Part shown: positions 1 to 9,211 of the stretch, in pieces
How the letters are laid out: every line of letters begins with the position of its first letter
Numbering within the stretch: position 1 is the first letter of the stretch
Notes under the pieces: model-generated
Told to the model about the DNA's origin: nothing
Database searches by the model: none
What the model saw: the letters and a program-made list of their open reading frames with translations, nothing else
NCBI RefSeq assembly: GCF_000294775.2
Contig: NZ_CP015506.1
Location: 3,385,501-3,449,500, forward strand
Source: Cytobacillus oceanisediminis 2691
GTDB lineage: Bacteria; Bacillota; Bacilli; Bacillales; Cytobacillaceae
Length of the DNA stretch: 64,000 nucleotides
Direction of reading: 5' to 3'
Program-made: the position numbers and the translations under genes

Positions 1-282
1 TTCTATACACTGGCCATCTCCTTTGGTTCAGACTGGCTTATGTATTGAAATATATTCCGGAAAATCAATATAATGCAGAAGCCTCCTTTCTATTTTAATA
101 GCTTACCAGTAAAAAAAAGATAGAATTCCTCCATATCAGAGTGTAAAATAAATTCAGCCAGTTGAAAAACTGCTGCAGACATCCATTTATTTAGGAGGAA
201 GGAACGCACAAATAGGAATACTTCAAGCAGCCCCTTAATATATCGAATTTTCAGAAAACTAAATAAAAAGAGGTTGATGTAC

Positions 283-927
283 ATGGCAATGGATGCATCT
301 AATAAAGAACAAACGATTTTTGATCATGTTGGAAATAAAATAATTACAGAAGATCGGGAAATTCATATAATTGCCAAATTAGCAGAGCCATTGATCGTGA
401 TTCTGGGAAATGTGCTGAGCGATGAAGAATGTGACCAGCTGATTCAGCAATCAAAAGATCGCATGCAGCGTTCAAAAGTTGCCAACTCCCTTGAAGTTGA
501 TGAACTGCGAACCAGCAGCAGCACTTTTTTCCATGAAGGGGAAAATGAAATTGTCGCCAGAATCGAAAAAAGAATATCTCAAATCATGAACATTCCAGTT
601 GAGCATGGTGAAGGGCTGCAGATCCTTAACTATAAAATAGGCCAGGAATATAAAGCTCATTTTGACTTCTTCTCTTCGACCAGCAGAGCAGCAAGCAATC
701 CTAGAATCAGCACGCTTGTCATGTACCTGAATGATGTGGAACAGGGCGGGGAAACGTATTTTCCCAAGCTTAACTTCTCCGTTTCTCCACAAAAAGGCAT
801 GGCTGTTTATTTTGAATACTTTTATAATGATCAGAACTTAAACGACCTGACACTTCATGGAGGAGCACCTGTTGTCATGGGTGATAAATGGGCTGCTACG
901 CAATGGATGAGGAGAAAGAAATTATAG
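283..927 (+). CDS. 2OG-Fe(II) oxygenase, prolyl 4-hydroxylase family (short form)
   Basis: A 214-residue Fe(II)/2-oxoglutarate-dependent dioxygenase of the prolyl 4-hydroxylase type; the family hydroxylates prolines in peptides or proteins. The iron ligands are the HFD motif (His126, Asp128) and the distal His192. Lys202, in the GDKWAATQW block, should bind 2-oxoglutarate. I chose the ATG at 283 because the AGAGG site at 269-273 lies 9 bases upstream; the in-frame TTG at 274 and ATG at 277 are too close to it. It stands alone and ends in its own terminator. A longer paralogue lies at 47465-48313 with the same catalytic block. The substrate is unknown; bacillal relatives act on collagen-like or elongation-factor peptides. 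Confidence 0.9.
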   Translation: MAMDASNKEQTIFDHVGNKIITEDREIHIIAKLAEPLIVILGNVLSDEECDQLIQQSKDRMQRSKVANSLEVDELRTSSSTFFHEGENEIVARIEKRISQIMNIPVEHGEGLQILNYKIGQEYKAHFDFFSSTSRAASNPRISTLVMYLNDVEQGGETYFPKLNFSVSPQKGMAVYFEYFYNDQNLNDLTLHGGAPVVMGDKWAATQWMRRKKL

Positions 928-930
928 ATA

Positions 931-969
931 GAAAAACACTTGGGGAAAATTTTCTCCAAGTGTTTTTTA
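931..969 (+). terminator. Intrinsic terminator after the prolyl hydroxylase gene
   Basis: Two inverted arms (ACACTTGG and CCAAGTGT) enclose an A/T-rich loop and are followed by six T residues. It starts just after the TAG stop of the upstream gene. Confidence 0.9.
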
Positions 970-988
970 ACATACAACAATTTGTAAT

Positions 989-1058
989 TGCCCAGCTTCA
1001 GCGCCTGCCCCCCCGAGGTCTCAAAACGGGGGCGGGCAAGGCGCTTTCGCTTTTCTTA
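989..1058. repeat. Short copy of an interspersed repeat (GCGCC...GGCGCT type)
   Basis: A compact copy of a repeat that recurs as a longer version at 60089-60276. Shared blocks are the CCCAGCTTCAGCGCC-like left end, the CCCCCGAGGTC core and the right end GGGCAAGGCGCT followed by CGCTTTTCTTA. The ends are complementary (GCGCCT with AGGCGC), so it can fold into a long hairpin. Elements with these ends are scattered through Bacillaceae genomes, from memory. It codes for nothing. Confidence 0.75.
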
Positions 1059-1187
1059 GAACCACAGTCTCTTATGATAGTCATAATCACAGGTATCGTA
1101 ACTCTCTTCCCCTTCTGGATTAGGGGCACACTTTTCACAAGGTTCTTCCTGCTGGCCATGTTCACATTTTTCCATTAAAAGTTCCAT
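1056..1187 (-). CDS. Small cysteine-rich protein, possible zinc ribbon
   Basis: A 43-residue acidic protein. It has a Cys-Glu-His group near residue 8 and a CEKC pair near residue 17, followed by a further Cys, which would suit a small metal-binding fold. The ATG at 1187 is chosen over the longer reading (1256) because an AAAGGGGG ribosome site sits about 9 bases upstream. A perfect cre box lies 42-55 bases upstream of the start, in the likely promoter region. I do not recognise the family. The repeat at 989-1058 abuts its 3' end. Confidence 0.5.
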   Translation of the reverse strand: MELLMEKCEHGQQEEPCEKCAPNPEGEESYDTCDYDYHKRLWF

Positions 1188-1228
1188 TTGAACGCATCCC
1201 CCTTTCCTATCTGTTATTTCAATTATAT

Positions 1229-1242
1229 TGAAAGCGTTTACA
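1229..1242. promoter_or_regulatory. cre box (CcpA binding site)
   Basis: TGAAAGCGTTTACA matches the CcpA consensus TGWAANCGNTNWCA at every defined position. It lies between the small Cys-rich gene (start 1187, - strand) and the 3' end of the amine oxidase gene, so the small gene is the natural target for catabolite control. Confidence 0.65.
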
Positions 1243-1347
1243 GCTGTCTTGTACAATTTGTTGGAAAATCGTTAAAAAGTGCCTATCCAATGGCACATTT
1301 TAACGTCAAAAACAGACATTCCTGTCGCATTTTAGCTTTTGCCGCCC

Positions 1348-2826
1348 CTAATAGCTGCGGGGCAAATCGGTTACTTCACGTGCAACCCTTATTCCTGATT
1401 GAATTGCCCCTTCAATCCATCCCGGGGCTAGGGACGTGTGATCCCCGGCGAAATGGACTCTTCCCTCCGGAACAGGAATAAATGGGAATAGCTCAGTTTC
1501 CTGGTTCGGTTTGAACATGGAGAAGGCTCCGCCAGAAAACGGATATTGTGACCAGCTATGGGAGGCGCCTGTTAAGAAATACTCGTACACCTGATTGCCA
1601 TGAACGACAGCCAAGTTGTCAAGGGCATTCCGAATCCGATCTCCTTCTTTAAGGTTATCCCAGGATAAAGTATCATCTTCCCATGTATAGCTTGCCATAA
1701 TGATGCCGGAACCTGAAGATCCAATCAGATGGCTCGGATAGGCAGCGAACCGAATGGGCAGATCTGTCATCAGCTTTCCTCCCTGCAAACCTTCGCGTTC
1801 CCAAAAACGCTGTTTAAACTGCAGCCCAATTTTCGTGGAGGAAACATAATGCAGTTCCCTGATGGCTTTCCATTTATTAGGGGAAAATGATTGCCGGGGA
1901 ACGATTTCAACGAAGGACAGCAAGGAGAAAGGTATAGTTAAGATGGCAAGATCACCACTGACCGTCAAAGGTTTTTGACTCAAGGTATGTCTGGCATGGA
2001 TTGTAACCTGCTGAGGATCCTGTTCTATTTTTGTCATTTGGTAACCGAAATAAAGGTCTTCTTTTAACTGGGGCAAAAATGCATTTGGAAGCTTGTCATT
2101 CCCTCCTTCTACTTCATAAAAATGAATGTCCGGGCTAAATAAAGGAAGCAGTTCCCGCAGAATCGCAGGAAACGACAACTCCGGGAAGCCTTCCAGACCA
2201 AGCAAAACTTTAATGCTTTCAAGGGCACCAGGTGATAAACTCGGTCCAACCGGGTTGTATCTGAGAAAGAAGCTCATCGGATACCGGTCAAATTCTCTTA
2301 CTATAATATTCCAATTTTGAGCAGGGTTTTGATTAATAAAATCTGCTACTGGCTTAATGGCCATCGTAAGCAGCTCCTCCGCCGTCTTCCCCTTTTCATG
2401 CGGAGCAACAGGATAACGCAGGATATCAGGGTTTTGCTGATATATGGTGCGATTTATTTTAATGCCATTGGCAAAGATAAGATCCTGGGGAGTTGTGTTC
2501 CGGAATTCATTTACCTTTAAGCGGAATTTTTTTATATATTCCAAAACTAAAGGGTGGGTATGAGGAATGCGCATGGCTCCCACATCCAGATACATTCCGT
2601 CCATAAAAGGTTCTCTCATTGTAAATATTCTGCCGCCAACCCTTTGTGTTGCCTCTAAAACCGTCACATCATGCCCTGCTGCCTTCAGCAGGGAAGCGGC
2701 AACAAGACCTGACATACCGGCTCCGACAACGATTATTTTTTTTTGGACCTTAGAAATGCCGAGACCGTTTCTGATGATGGATAGCATTTCTTCTGTATTT
2801 ACCTGTGGATCCCGATAAAAGACCAT
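1348..2826 (-). CDS. Flavin amine oxidase / L-amino-acid oxidase family
   Basis: A 492-residue FAD-dependent oxidase of the monoamine oxidase/L-amino-acid oxidase superfamily, like B. subtilis YobN. It would oxidise an amine or amino acid to the imine, making H2O2. The dinucleotide-binding motif GAGMSG (residues 35-40) is followed by the VLEATQRVGGR block that binds the ADP part of FAD. The C-terminal FAD motif HFAGDHTS and WIEGAIQSG closes the site near residues 455-475. There is no signal peptide. An AGGAGG site precedes the ATG by about 9 bases. It is monocistronic and ends close to the repeat and small gene at 1.0-1.2 kb. The substrate cannot be read from the sequence. Confidence 0.88.
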   Translation of the reverse strand: MVFYRDPQVNTEEMLSIIRNGLGISKVQKKIIVVGAGMSGLVAASLLKAAGHDVTVLEATQRVGGRIFTMREPFMDGMYLDVGAMRIPHTHPLVLEYIKKFRLKVNEFRNTTPQDLIFANGIKINRTIYQQNPDILRYPVAPHEKGKTAEELLTMAIKPVADFINQNPAQNWNIIVREFDRYPMSFFLRYNPVGPSLSPGALESIKVLLGLEGFPELSFPAILRELLPLFSPDIHFYEVEGGNDKLPNAFLPQLKEDLYFGYQMTKIEQDPQQVTIHARHTLSQKPLTVSGDLAILTIPFSLLSFVEIVPRQSFSPNKWKAIRELHYVSSTKIGLQFKQRFWEREGLQGGKLMTDLPIRFAAYPSHLIGSSGSGIIMASYTWEDDTLSWDNLKEGDRIRNALDNLAVVHGNQVYEYFLTGASHSWSQYPFSGGAFSMFKPNQETELFPFIPVPEGRVHFAGDHTSLAPGWIEGAIQSGIRVAREVTDLPRSY

Positions 2827-2966
2827 ACCTATTCTCCTCCTGGGGATCTGCCAAAAAGTTATTACTTTATCATACTGCCGGACAACTTCAGATTATGATT
2901 CTTTTATGAATTTGGCAGCTATGCATGAATCAAGACACGGCCAAAACCAGTTAGCTTATATGTCGC

Positions 2967-3001
2967 GAAAAAAGGCACCAAATCATCATGATTTGATGCC
3001 T
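2967..3001 (-). terminator. Terminator of the SDR gene
   Basis: On the - strand, arms AGGCAYCAAATCAT and ATGATTTGRTGCCT (one G-T pair) fold into a long hairpin followed by six T. It lies just past the SDR stop codon. Confidence 0.88.
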
Positions 3002-3026
3002 CACCATTTTTAAATATGATTACCCT

Positions 3027-3788
3027 TTAGAATGCTGCAGTCCACCCGCCATCAGCAACAATCACGGATCCATTAACAAAGCTGGAATCATCAGATGCCA
3101 GGAATAATGCGACCTGTGCAATTTCCTCCGGCTTTCCGACTCTTGGCATTACACCCTGAACAGCTTTTGTACGGCCGAATCCAAATTCGTTCAGGTTTTT
3201 CATTGAAGCAGCGATGTTTGTTTCCACTCCGCCTGGTGCAATGGCGTTACAGCGGATGCCGCTGTTTGCGTACATATAGGCAGTGTTTTTCGTAAGCCCT
3301 ATAACTGCATGCTTTGAAGCCCCATAAGCAGCTCCCGCATGGGCACCATTCAATCCGCCTGTAGAAGCAGTATTGATGATTACCCCTTTCCCTTTTTCTA
3401 AAAAGAGCGGGATGGCTTTTCGCATGGCGCGCATGACGCCCTTCGTATTGATATCAAATATTAAATCCCATCGTTCGTCCTGGATGTCTCCAACGGGTTC
3501 AAATCCGTCCATAATCCCTGCGTTATTCACCAGGATATCCAGCGTTCCAAATTCATGTACTGCTGCATCTATCATTCCTTCAATATCTGCTTGTTTTGAA
3601 ACATTAACCTGAACAGCTTTGGCTTTTCCGCCATTCTCAGTAATTCCCTTTGCCACAGCCTCTGCCCCTTCCAGGTTCAGGTCAGCTGCAATGACACTTG
3701 CACCTTCCCTTGCGTACAACTCCGCAATCGCTTTTCCCATTCCTGATGCTGCACCTGTTACAATCGCTACTTTATCCTGAAGCTTCAT
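3027..3788 (-). CDS. Short-chain dehydrogenase/reductase (classical SDR)
   Basis: A 253-residue NAD(P)-dependent oxidoreductase of the FabG/glucose dehydrogenase branch. It carries the Rossmann motif TGAASGMG (11-18), NNAG (88-91), the catalytic Ser142, and Tyr155 and Lys159 in YGASK. The Asp after the second strand (AADLN) suggests a preference for NAD(H). The start at 3788 is supported by a GGAGG site 8 bases upstream; the longer in-frame reading to 3923 would cross the promoter. It is divergent from a TetR regulator 180 bp away, which probably controls it. The substrate is unknown. Confidence 0.88.
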   Translation of the reverse strand: MKLQDKVAIVTGAASGMGKAIAELYAREGASVIAADLNLEGAEAVAKGITENGGKAKAVQVNVSKQADIEGMIDAAVHEFGTLDILVNNAGIMDGFEPVGDIQDERWDLIFDINTKGVMRAMRKAIPLFLEKGKGVIINTASTGGLNGAHAGAAYGASKHAVIGLTKNTAYMYANSGIRCNAIAPGGVETNIAASMKNLNEFGFGRTKAVQGVMPRVGKPEEIAQVALFLASDDSSFVNGSVIVADGGWTAAF

Positions 3789-3970
3789 AAAGACTTCCTC
3801 CGTTCGGTTGAATGTTTTAGTGAACACTTGTTGATTATCTCTTACACCTTTATAATATGGTAATAAAACCTTCCATTCAATCAGCAAATGAACGGCAATT
3901 TGTCTACTATTGAACACATTCATTGTATTTTGATCATTTTTTCATCCAATTTCTACAATGGAGGCCATTT

Positions 3971-4573
3971 ATGTCCAATAAGCAAAATCTCCCTATTGAC
4001 CGAAGAATAACTAAATCTAAACAAGCCTTAATGGATGCCCTATTATCCTTAATGCAGACGAAAGAATTCAAGAAAATAACTGTAACAGATATCGTGAAGA
4101 CAGCCAATCTCAACAGGGGGACCTTTTATAAGCACTATGAATACAAAGAAGATCTCCTTGATGAAATTGTCGATGATGTTATAGCAGACCTAATCTCTTC
4201 CTATCGCGAACCATATAAGGACACAGAAACCTTCGAGTTAAAGACCCTTACCTCTTCTGCCATTAAAATCTTTGAACATGTCAGTCATAAAAAAGAATTC
4301 TATTCCCTAATGGTAAAATCCAATGCATTATCTGGATTGCAGAGCAAATTGTGCGATGTACTGAAAGAGGTAACTTTGAGAGACCTTAAAGGTGTACAGT
4401 TTAACCCCAAAATTAATCGTGAACTGCAGGCAAGCTTCTATGTACATGCCATGCTGGGAATGATTACGGAATGGATAAATCATGGGTTTGAATATGACTC
4501 AAATTATATGTCGGAACAGCTGCTGGAAATCTTACAGAGCAGACAAGGTGATAAGGTGTTCAAATTAACTTAA
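3971..4573 (+). CDS. TetR/AcrR family transcriptional regulator
   Basis: A 200-residue one-domain repressor type. The N-terminal helix-turn-helix spans about residues 10-56, with the recognition helix in TANLNRGTFYKHY, typical of TetR proteins. The rest is an all-helical ligand-binding and dimerisation domain resembling the TetR_C_33 group. The ATG at 3971 follows GGAGG by 6 bases. The gene is divergent from the SDR at 3027-3788, so the shared 180-bp spacer probably holds the operator; I saw no clean palindrome there. The ligand is unknown. Confidence 0.88.
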   Translation: MSNKQNLPIDRRITKSKQALMDALLSLMQTKEFKKITVTDIVKTANLNRGTFYKHYEYKEDLLDEIVDDVIADLISSYREPYKDTETFELKTLTSSAIKIFEHVSHKKEFYSLMVKSNALSGLQSKLCDVLKEVTLRDLKGVQFNPKINRELQASFYVHAMLGMITEWINHGFEYDSNYMSEQLLEILQSRQGDKVFKLT

Positions 4574-4733
4574 TTGAAACAATTATCACTTACTTACATT
4601 AAACCATGGTAAATCGCGTTAAATACCATAAAAAAGCAAACACATTTTTTTATCCCACCCCCAAAATTATAGAACCACAACCTAAATTTTTGTTGATGGT
4701 CATTTTTTGTCGAAAAATTGACCCATTGGATGT

Positions 4734-4753
4734 TTGGAGCATACACTCCAAAA
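4734..4753 (+). other. Perfect hairpin in the leader of the GH18-NodB-GT2 gene
   Basis: TTTGGAG and CTCCAAA form a perfect 7-bp stem with a 6-base loop, about 50 bases before the GTG start at 4804. No T-run follows, so it is not a plain terminator. It could be a terminator remnant, an RNA-stability element or an operator. Confidence 0.4.
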
Positions 4754-4803
4754 GCTATTAAATTATTATAGATAATTCGACATTACTTTTGGGGGGAATG
4801 AAT

Positions 4804-7800
4804 GTGGATCGTTTTTTCAGGTGGATTGTCAGATCTTTGTTTGCACCTGTCTCCGGAAATGCAGGAGCGATTGCAAGCACTCTAGGGTTTTTTCTGGCAT
4901 TTTTACCTTTGGAAAGTTTTAGTATTCCATTATTGTTTGTTTGTTCACTGCTGCTGCGCCTAAATATTATTGCCTTATTCCTGGGCACTCTGATTACTGT
5001 TTTTATACCCTACATACACGAGCTGCCTTTCATGGATTTTGGCCCATTTGAAGAGTACTGGTTCATTTCATCACTTAAAACCAAAATAGTAACCTCGGAA
5101 TCAATTGCATCAGGAGTCTTCGGAGGCTTGGTTGGACTAGTCTGCTATTTTTTCTTCCACTGGTTTTATAACCTGGGTCTGAAAAAAAACGAGGGAAAGC
5201 AGGAATATATATTTCTTGATCCTGCTAAAATGCGATGGTCCCTGATTAAGCGAATGAGCGCTGGCTTCATCCTATTAATTGCTGTTATATCGACATTTTT
5301 CATACAGAGTTTAAATACAGCTCCAAAGCTTCCTGAACTGCATCTAGATCAAAGCGTATCAAGTTCCGGGATCAATCCGATAAATAAGCCCTTCAATGAA
5401 GAAGAATTGGCATCACAGATTCAAAAGACAACTTCTTCAGCGGCTATTTCAGAAAAGCCAAAGATGGCACAAATTGCACGAAAGCAAGAAGTGTATGGAT
5501 TCTATGTCAATTGGGACAAGAATAGTAAAACATCCTTCAAGAAAAATAAAGAGTCCATAACCACTCTAGTCCCTGAGTGGATGCAGGTTACTCCAGATCT
5601 AAAGCTCAAGTCTTCAATTGACCGGTCCATAGTAAAAGAAGCAAATAAACATGAAATTAAGATTCTGCCATTAGTGAATAATTTTATAGACAACAAATGG
5701 GATTCAGATGTTCTTCACCGGTTATTCACTGCCCCAGGTGCTGACGATCTCTTTATTAAAGAAATGCTTTCTTATGTGATAACAAATGGCTTTGATGGTA
5801 TAAATATAGACTTTGAAGCAATTAAACCAGCCGACAGGGATCATTTTACTCAGTTCATGAGTAAAGTTTATAAAGCCTTCCACAAAGAAGGCTTTATGGT
5901 GACATTGGATGTTCCGCCCAATGACGAAAGCTACGATTATACTTCTTTAGCAAAATACGCTGACCGAGTGATTGTCATGCTCTATGACCAGCATTATTCC
6001 ATGAGCACACCAGGCCCTGTCGCTCAAACCGATTGGGTTAAGGAGAACTTGAATCAAGCTGATATTCCATCCGGAAAATTGGTAGCAGGCTTAGGAACAT
6101 ACGGTTACGACTGGGAAGAAGGTTCGGATAAGCCCGCAGCTGACATGACTTTTGGAGATATCATGAAGCTGGGCAGCGAGGCGAACCTTAATATTAATTG
6201 GAGTATGAATGCTGGAAACCCCTACTTACGCTATAAAGAAGATGGAAAAAATCATACTGTCTGGTTTTTGGATGCTGCTACTTTTTATAACCAGATGAAC
6301 CTTGCGATTAATGGCGGCTCTACCGGAATAGCAATATGGCGGCTCGGTTCTGAGGATCCCTCTATCTGGAGTTTTATTAACAAGCCTAAGGAAATCATTA
6401 ATCCATCTCAAATGCTAAGTGCCTTTGAAAGTCATTCCTCAGCACTTCATACAGGTAACGGAGAGATATTGAAAATCGCTTCACAAGCTGAAAAAGGAAA
6501 AAGAACCTTTGAGATGGATTCCAATGGAATGATAAAAAAGGAAAGCTATGTTAAATATCCAAAGCCTTTTGAAGTAATCCGCCATGGAAACTCCAGCAAA
6601 AAAGAAATCGTCCTTACTTTTGATGACGGTCCTGATCCAGCCTACACACCAAAAATATTGGATATATTGAAGAGGTATGAGGTAAAAGGCACCTTTTTTA
6701 TTGTTGGAGAAAATGCATTGATGCATCCCCAGCTGGTTAACAGAATTTATGATGAGGGACATGAAATCGGAAATCATACCTTTACACACCCTGATATTAC
6801 ATCCATCACACCATCTCGTTTACGAATGGAATTGAATGCAACACAGCGCTTAATTCAAGGCATAACAGGTCATTCTATGACTCTTTTTCGCCCTCCATAC
6901 ATAGCAGATACGGAACTGGGCACAAGAAACGAACAGCTTCCTATTATGGAAGCTCAGAATCTGGGCTATACCATGGTCGGCCAATCCATTGACTCGGGTG
7001 ATTGGCAAGGATCTTCAGCAGATGAACTTGTAAATCGAACATTGGATCAGCTGGCCGAAGGTAACGTCATTTTGCTTCATGATGCTGGCGGTGACCGCTC
7101 CAAAACAGTGGAAGCCCTTCCGGTAATTATTGAAACTCTTAAAAATAGAGGCTACACATTTACGACAACTGCCGGTTTAATTGGGAAAAGAGATACCGAA
7201 ATCATGCCTTTTGCTGATCAGGAAAACCCTTATTCTGTTTATGATATGGCGGTATTTAAGGTCATTAAAAGCTGGAACACTGGACTTAGCTTTTTGTTTT
7301 ACTCAGCCATCCTCTTAGGTGTTTTGCGCATTCTATTTCTTGTTTTCCTATCCTGGAAACAGGTCAAAAGGTATAAAGAGACCCGGATTGACCCTGGCTT
7401 TACTCCTTATGTCAGTGTTGTAATTGCAGCTTATAATGAAGAAAAAGTAATTTGCAAAACTGTAGATTCTATTTTATCCAGTGACTATCCGGATTTAGAG
7501 ATACTGATAATCGACGATGGCTCAAAGGATCATACTGCTCGTGCAGTTGAAGAAACTTTTGCGGACACTCCTTGCGTCCGGTTAATTAAAAAACCCAATG
7601 GCGGAAAATCCTCGGCTGTAAACCTTGGATTTAAGGAAGCTAAGGGGGAAATAGTAATTGCATTAGATGCCGATACACTCATTGCTGAAAACGCCATCTC
7701 TTTACTTGTTAGCCATTTTAAAGATAATCAAGTGGCTGCTGTTTCAGGTAATGTAAAGGTTGGGAATAAGGGGAATCTCCTGACGAATTGGCAGCATATT

Positions 7801-8493
7801 GAATATGTGACAGGCTTTAATTTGGAAAGAAGAGCCTTTGCGGCTCTTAATTGCATTACCGTAGTACCAGGTGCCATCGGTGCATGGAAAAAGTCTGCGG
7901 TTGAAGAGGCTGGTTACTTTAGAGAGGATACCCTTGCAGAAGATACGGATATCACACTTGCACTATTGCGCAAAGGTAAGAAAATTGAGTTCGAAGAAAA
8001 GGCTTATGCTTATACAGAGGTGCCTGAAGATATTAAAAGCCTGGCAAAGCAGCGCTACCGATGGGTATATGGCACTCTCCAATGCCTTTGGAAACATCGC
8101 GCGGCATTATTTAACAAAAAACATCATTCATTAGGATATGTAGCCTTGCCTAACATGTGGCTTTTTCAATATGTTTATCAAACCATTTCTCCTATTGCAG
8201 ATATATTGTTCATCTTTGCCCTTTTCAGCCCAAACCCTGAAAAAGCAGCCATTGGATTTGTCCTATTCTACTTGATGGATTTCTTCGCCTCCCTTTATGC
8301 GTTCAGGCTGGAGAAAGAAAGCCCTAAACCACTAGTCTCATTGTTTCTGCAGCGAATTTTATATAAACAGCTGATGACTTATGTTGTGGTAAAATCGATC
8401 TTCTCCGCTATAAAAGGAGTAGCCGTTGGCTGGAATAAACTTAAACGAAAAGGCAATGTAACTCAGGATAATTCCATTATGAATATTAAATGA
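4804..8493 (+). CDS. Multidomain membrane protein: DUF2062-like, GH18, NodB deacetylase and GT2 glycosyltransferase
   Basis: A 1229-residue protein joining three polysaccharide enzymes. Residues 1-170 hold about four membrane segments resembling DUF2062/TIGR03546. Residues ~224-555 are a glycoside hydrolase 18 domain with DGINIDFE (331-338; Glu338 the proton donor). Residues ~590-800 are a polysaccharide deacetylase with TFDDGPD (605-611) and the metal-binding GNHTFTH. A membrane segment (~825-850) leads to a GT2 synthase (~868-1100) with IDDGS, LDADT, AEDTD and QRYRW, followed by C-terminal membrane segments. The topology puts hydrolase and deacetylase outside and transferase inside. It would polymerise, export, deacetylate and trim an N-acetylglucosamine-type glycan, much as PgaB and PgaC do. 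GTG 4804 fits GGGGGG at 4791-4796 better than ATG 4798. Confidence 0.88.
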   Translation: MDRFFRWIVRSLFAPVSGNAGAIASTLGFFLAFLPLESFSIPLLFVCSLLLRLNIIALFLGTLITVFIPYIHELPFMDFGPFEEYWFISSLKTKIVTSESIASGVFGGLVGLVCYFFFHWFYNLGLKKNEGKQEYIFLDPAKMRWSLIKRMSAGFILLIAVISTFFIQSLNTAPKLPELHLDQSVSSSGINPINKPFNEEELASQIQKTTSSAAISEKPKMAQIARKQEVYGFYVNWDKNSKTSFKKNKESITTLVPEWMQVTPDLKLKSSIDRSIVKEANKHEIKILPLVNNFIDNKWDSDVLHRLFTAPGADDLFIKEMLSYVITNGFDGINIDFEAIKPADRDHFTQFMSKVYKAFHKEGFMVTLDVPPNDESYDYTSLAKYADRVIVMLYDQHYSMSTPGPVAQTDWVKENLNQADIPSGKLVAGLGTYGYDWEEGSDKPAADMTFGDIMKLGSEANLNINWSMNAGNPYLRYKEDGKNHTVWFLDAATFYNQMNLAINGGSTGIAIWRLGSEDPSIWSFINKPKEIINPSQMLSAFESHSSALHTGNGEILKIASQAEKGKRTFEMDSNGMIKKESYVKYPKPFEVIRHGNSSKKEIVLTFDDGPDPAYTPKILDILKRYEVKGTFFIVGENALMHPQLVNRIYDEGHEIGNHTFTHPDITSITPSRLRMELNATQRLIQGITGHSMTLFRPPYIADTELGTRNEQLPIMEAQNLGYTMVGQSIDSGDWQGSSADELVNRTLDQLAEGNVILLHDAGGDRSKTVEALPVIIETLKNRGYTFTTTAGLIGKRDTEIMPFADQENPYSVYDMAVFKVIKSWNTGLSFLFYSAILLGVLRILFLVFLSWKQVKRYKETRIDPGFTPYVSVVIAAYNEEKVICKTVDSILSSDYPDLEILIIDDGSKDHTARAVEETFADTPCVRLIKKPNGGKSSAVNLGFKEAKGEIVIALDADTLIAENAISLLVSHFKDNQVAAVSGNVKVGNKGNLLTNWQHIEYVTGFNLERRAFAALNCITVVPGAIGAWKKSAVEEAGYFREDTLAEDTDITLALLRKGKKIEFEEKAYAYTEVPEDIKSLAKQRYRWVYGTLQCLWKHRAALFNKKHHSLGYVALPNMWLFQYVYQTISPIADILFIFALFSPNPEKAAIGFVLFYLMDFFASLYAFRLEKESPKPLVSLFLQRILYKQLMTYVVVKSIFSAIKGVAVGWNKLKRKGNVTQDNSIMNIK

Positions 8494-8499
8494 ATTCAA

Positions 8500-8528
8500 G
8501 AGCCTTTCCCATTTGGGGAAGGCCTTTT
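8500..8528 (+). terminator. Terminator after the GH18-NodB-GT2 gene
   Basis: Arms GCCTTTCCC and GGGGAAGGC (one G-T pair) with an ATTT loop, then five T. It begins a few bases past the stop codon. Confidence 0.88.
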
Positions 8529-8593
8529 TGCTGTATAATCTAATACCTATAAAGGAAAAAGGACCACCGTCTCCTGATGATCCTTCCTGAGGT

Positions 8594-9211
8594 TTAATGA
8601 TTTTTCCCATTGTTTTCTTTGTCTTCTTTTCCTTTGCTAACCCGATTACTCTCAGCTTTTTCTTTTGCGGCTTGGGAAACCTGCTGGCCATGGTTAAGTG
8701 TTTTTGCAGCAGGATTTATTATGCTTCCTCCTCCCGTGCCAGAGGCAGGTGTGTTTGGATCTTGTGTGCTGGTCTCAGGTTTTGATGCTTCAGTTGTTGT
8801 CTTGCTTCCCGCAGGTGCAGAGGCAGGCTCCGGTGCCGAAGGTTTTTCGTTTGAGACAGATACAGCTTTTGAAACAGGATTTACAGCAGGTTTCCGATTG
8901 GATTTTTCGGTATTCGTATGAACAGCAACAATCATCTTATCGCTATTCTTTTCCTTTTTTAATGATTCTTCAAAATCAGGAGCATCTTCTGTAACCGTTT
9001 TTTGTTTCGCATTCTCTTGCACAGCCAGTATGTTTGCTTCTGACTTTTCATCAATTTGTCTGTTTACTTCAGATTTTTGTTGAATACCTGATAAAACAGA
9101 AGAGTGTTCCTCTGAAAAAAGTTTAGTAGCTTTCAGCATGCCATTGGCAACAGAAAACGTTATAGCCCCTGCAAATACCATGGCAAGGGCCCCCTTAGCT
9201 GGTGATTTCAT
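8594..9211 (-). CDS. Low-complexity membrane-anchored or secreted protein, function unknown
   Basis: A 205-residue protein with one hydrophobic segment at residues 7-24, then a long hydrophilic tail rich in Ser, Pro, Ala, Lys and Glu (runs such as PEPASAPAGS). It reads as an uncleaved signal anchor or signal peptide followed by a disordered extracellular region. No catalytic domain is visible. A GAGGGG site precedes the ATG. It converges on the polysaccharide-synthase gene, and a cell-surface role is possible but is inference only. Reading frames on the opposite strand here are shadows of its repetitive composition. Confidence 0.7.
   Translation of the reverse strand: MKSPAKGALAMVFAGAITFSVANGMLKATKLFSEEHSSVLSGIQQKSEVNRQIDEKSEANILAVQENAKQKTVTEDAPDFEESLKKEKNSDKMIVAVHTNTEKSNRKPAVNPVSKAVSVSNEKPSAPEPASAPAGSKTTTEASKPETSTQDPNTPASGTGGGSIINPAAKTLNHGQQVSQAAKEKAESNRVSKGKEDKENNGKNH

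Noticed and set aside
90-284. 64-codon - strand frame with a hydrophobic product
   Set aside because: No ribosome site, covers the promoter region of the prolyl hydroxylase gene, and the composition reflects AT-rich DNA.
3789-3970. Operator palindrome for the TetR regulator
   Set aside because: GAACAC-like words occur twice, but I could not find a convincing symmetric site.
8597-8994. Overlapping + strand frames of 62-103 codons
   Set aside because: Shadows of the low-complexity - strand gene at 8594-9211; no ribosome sites.
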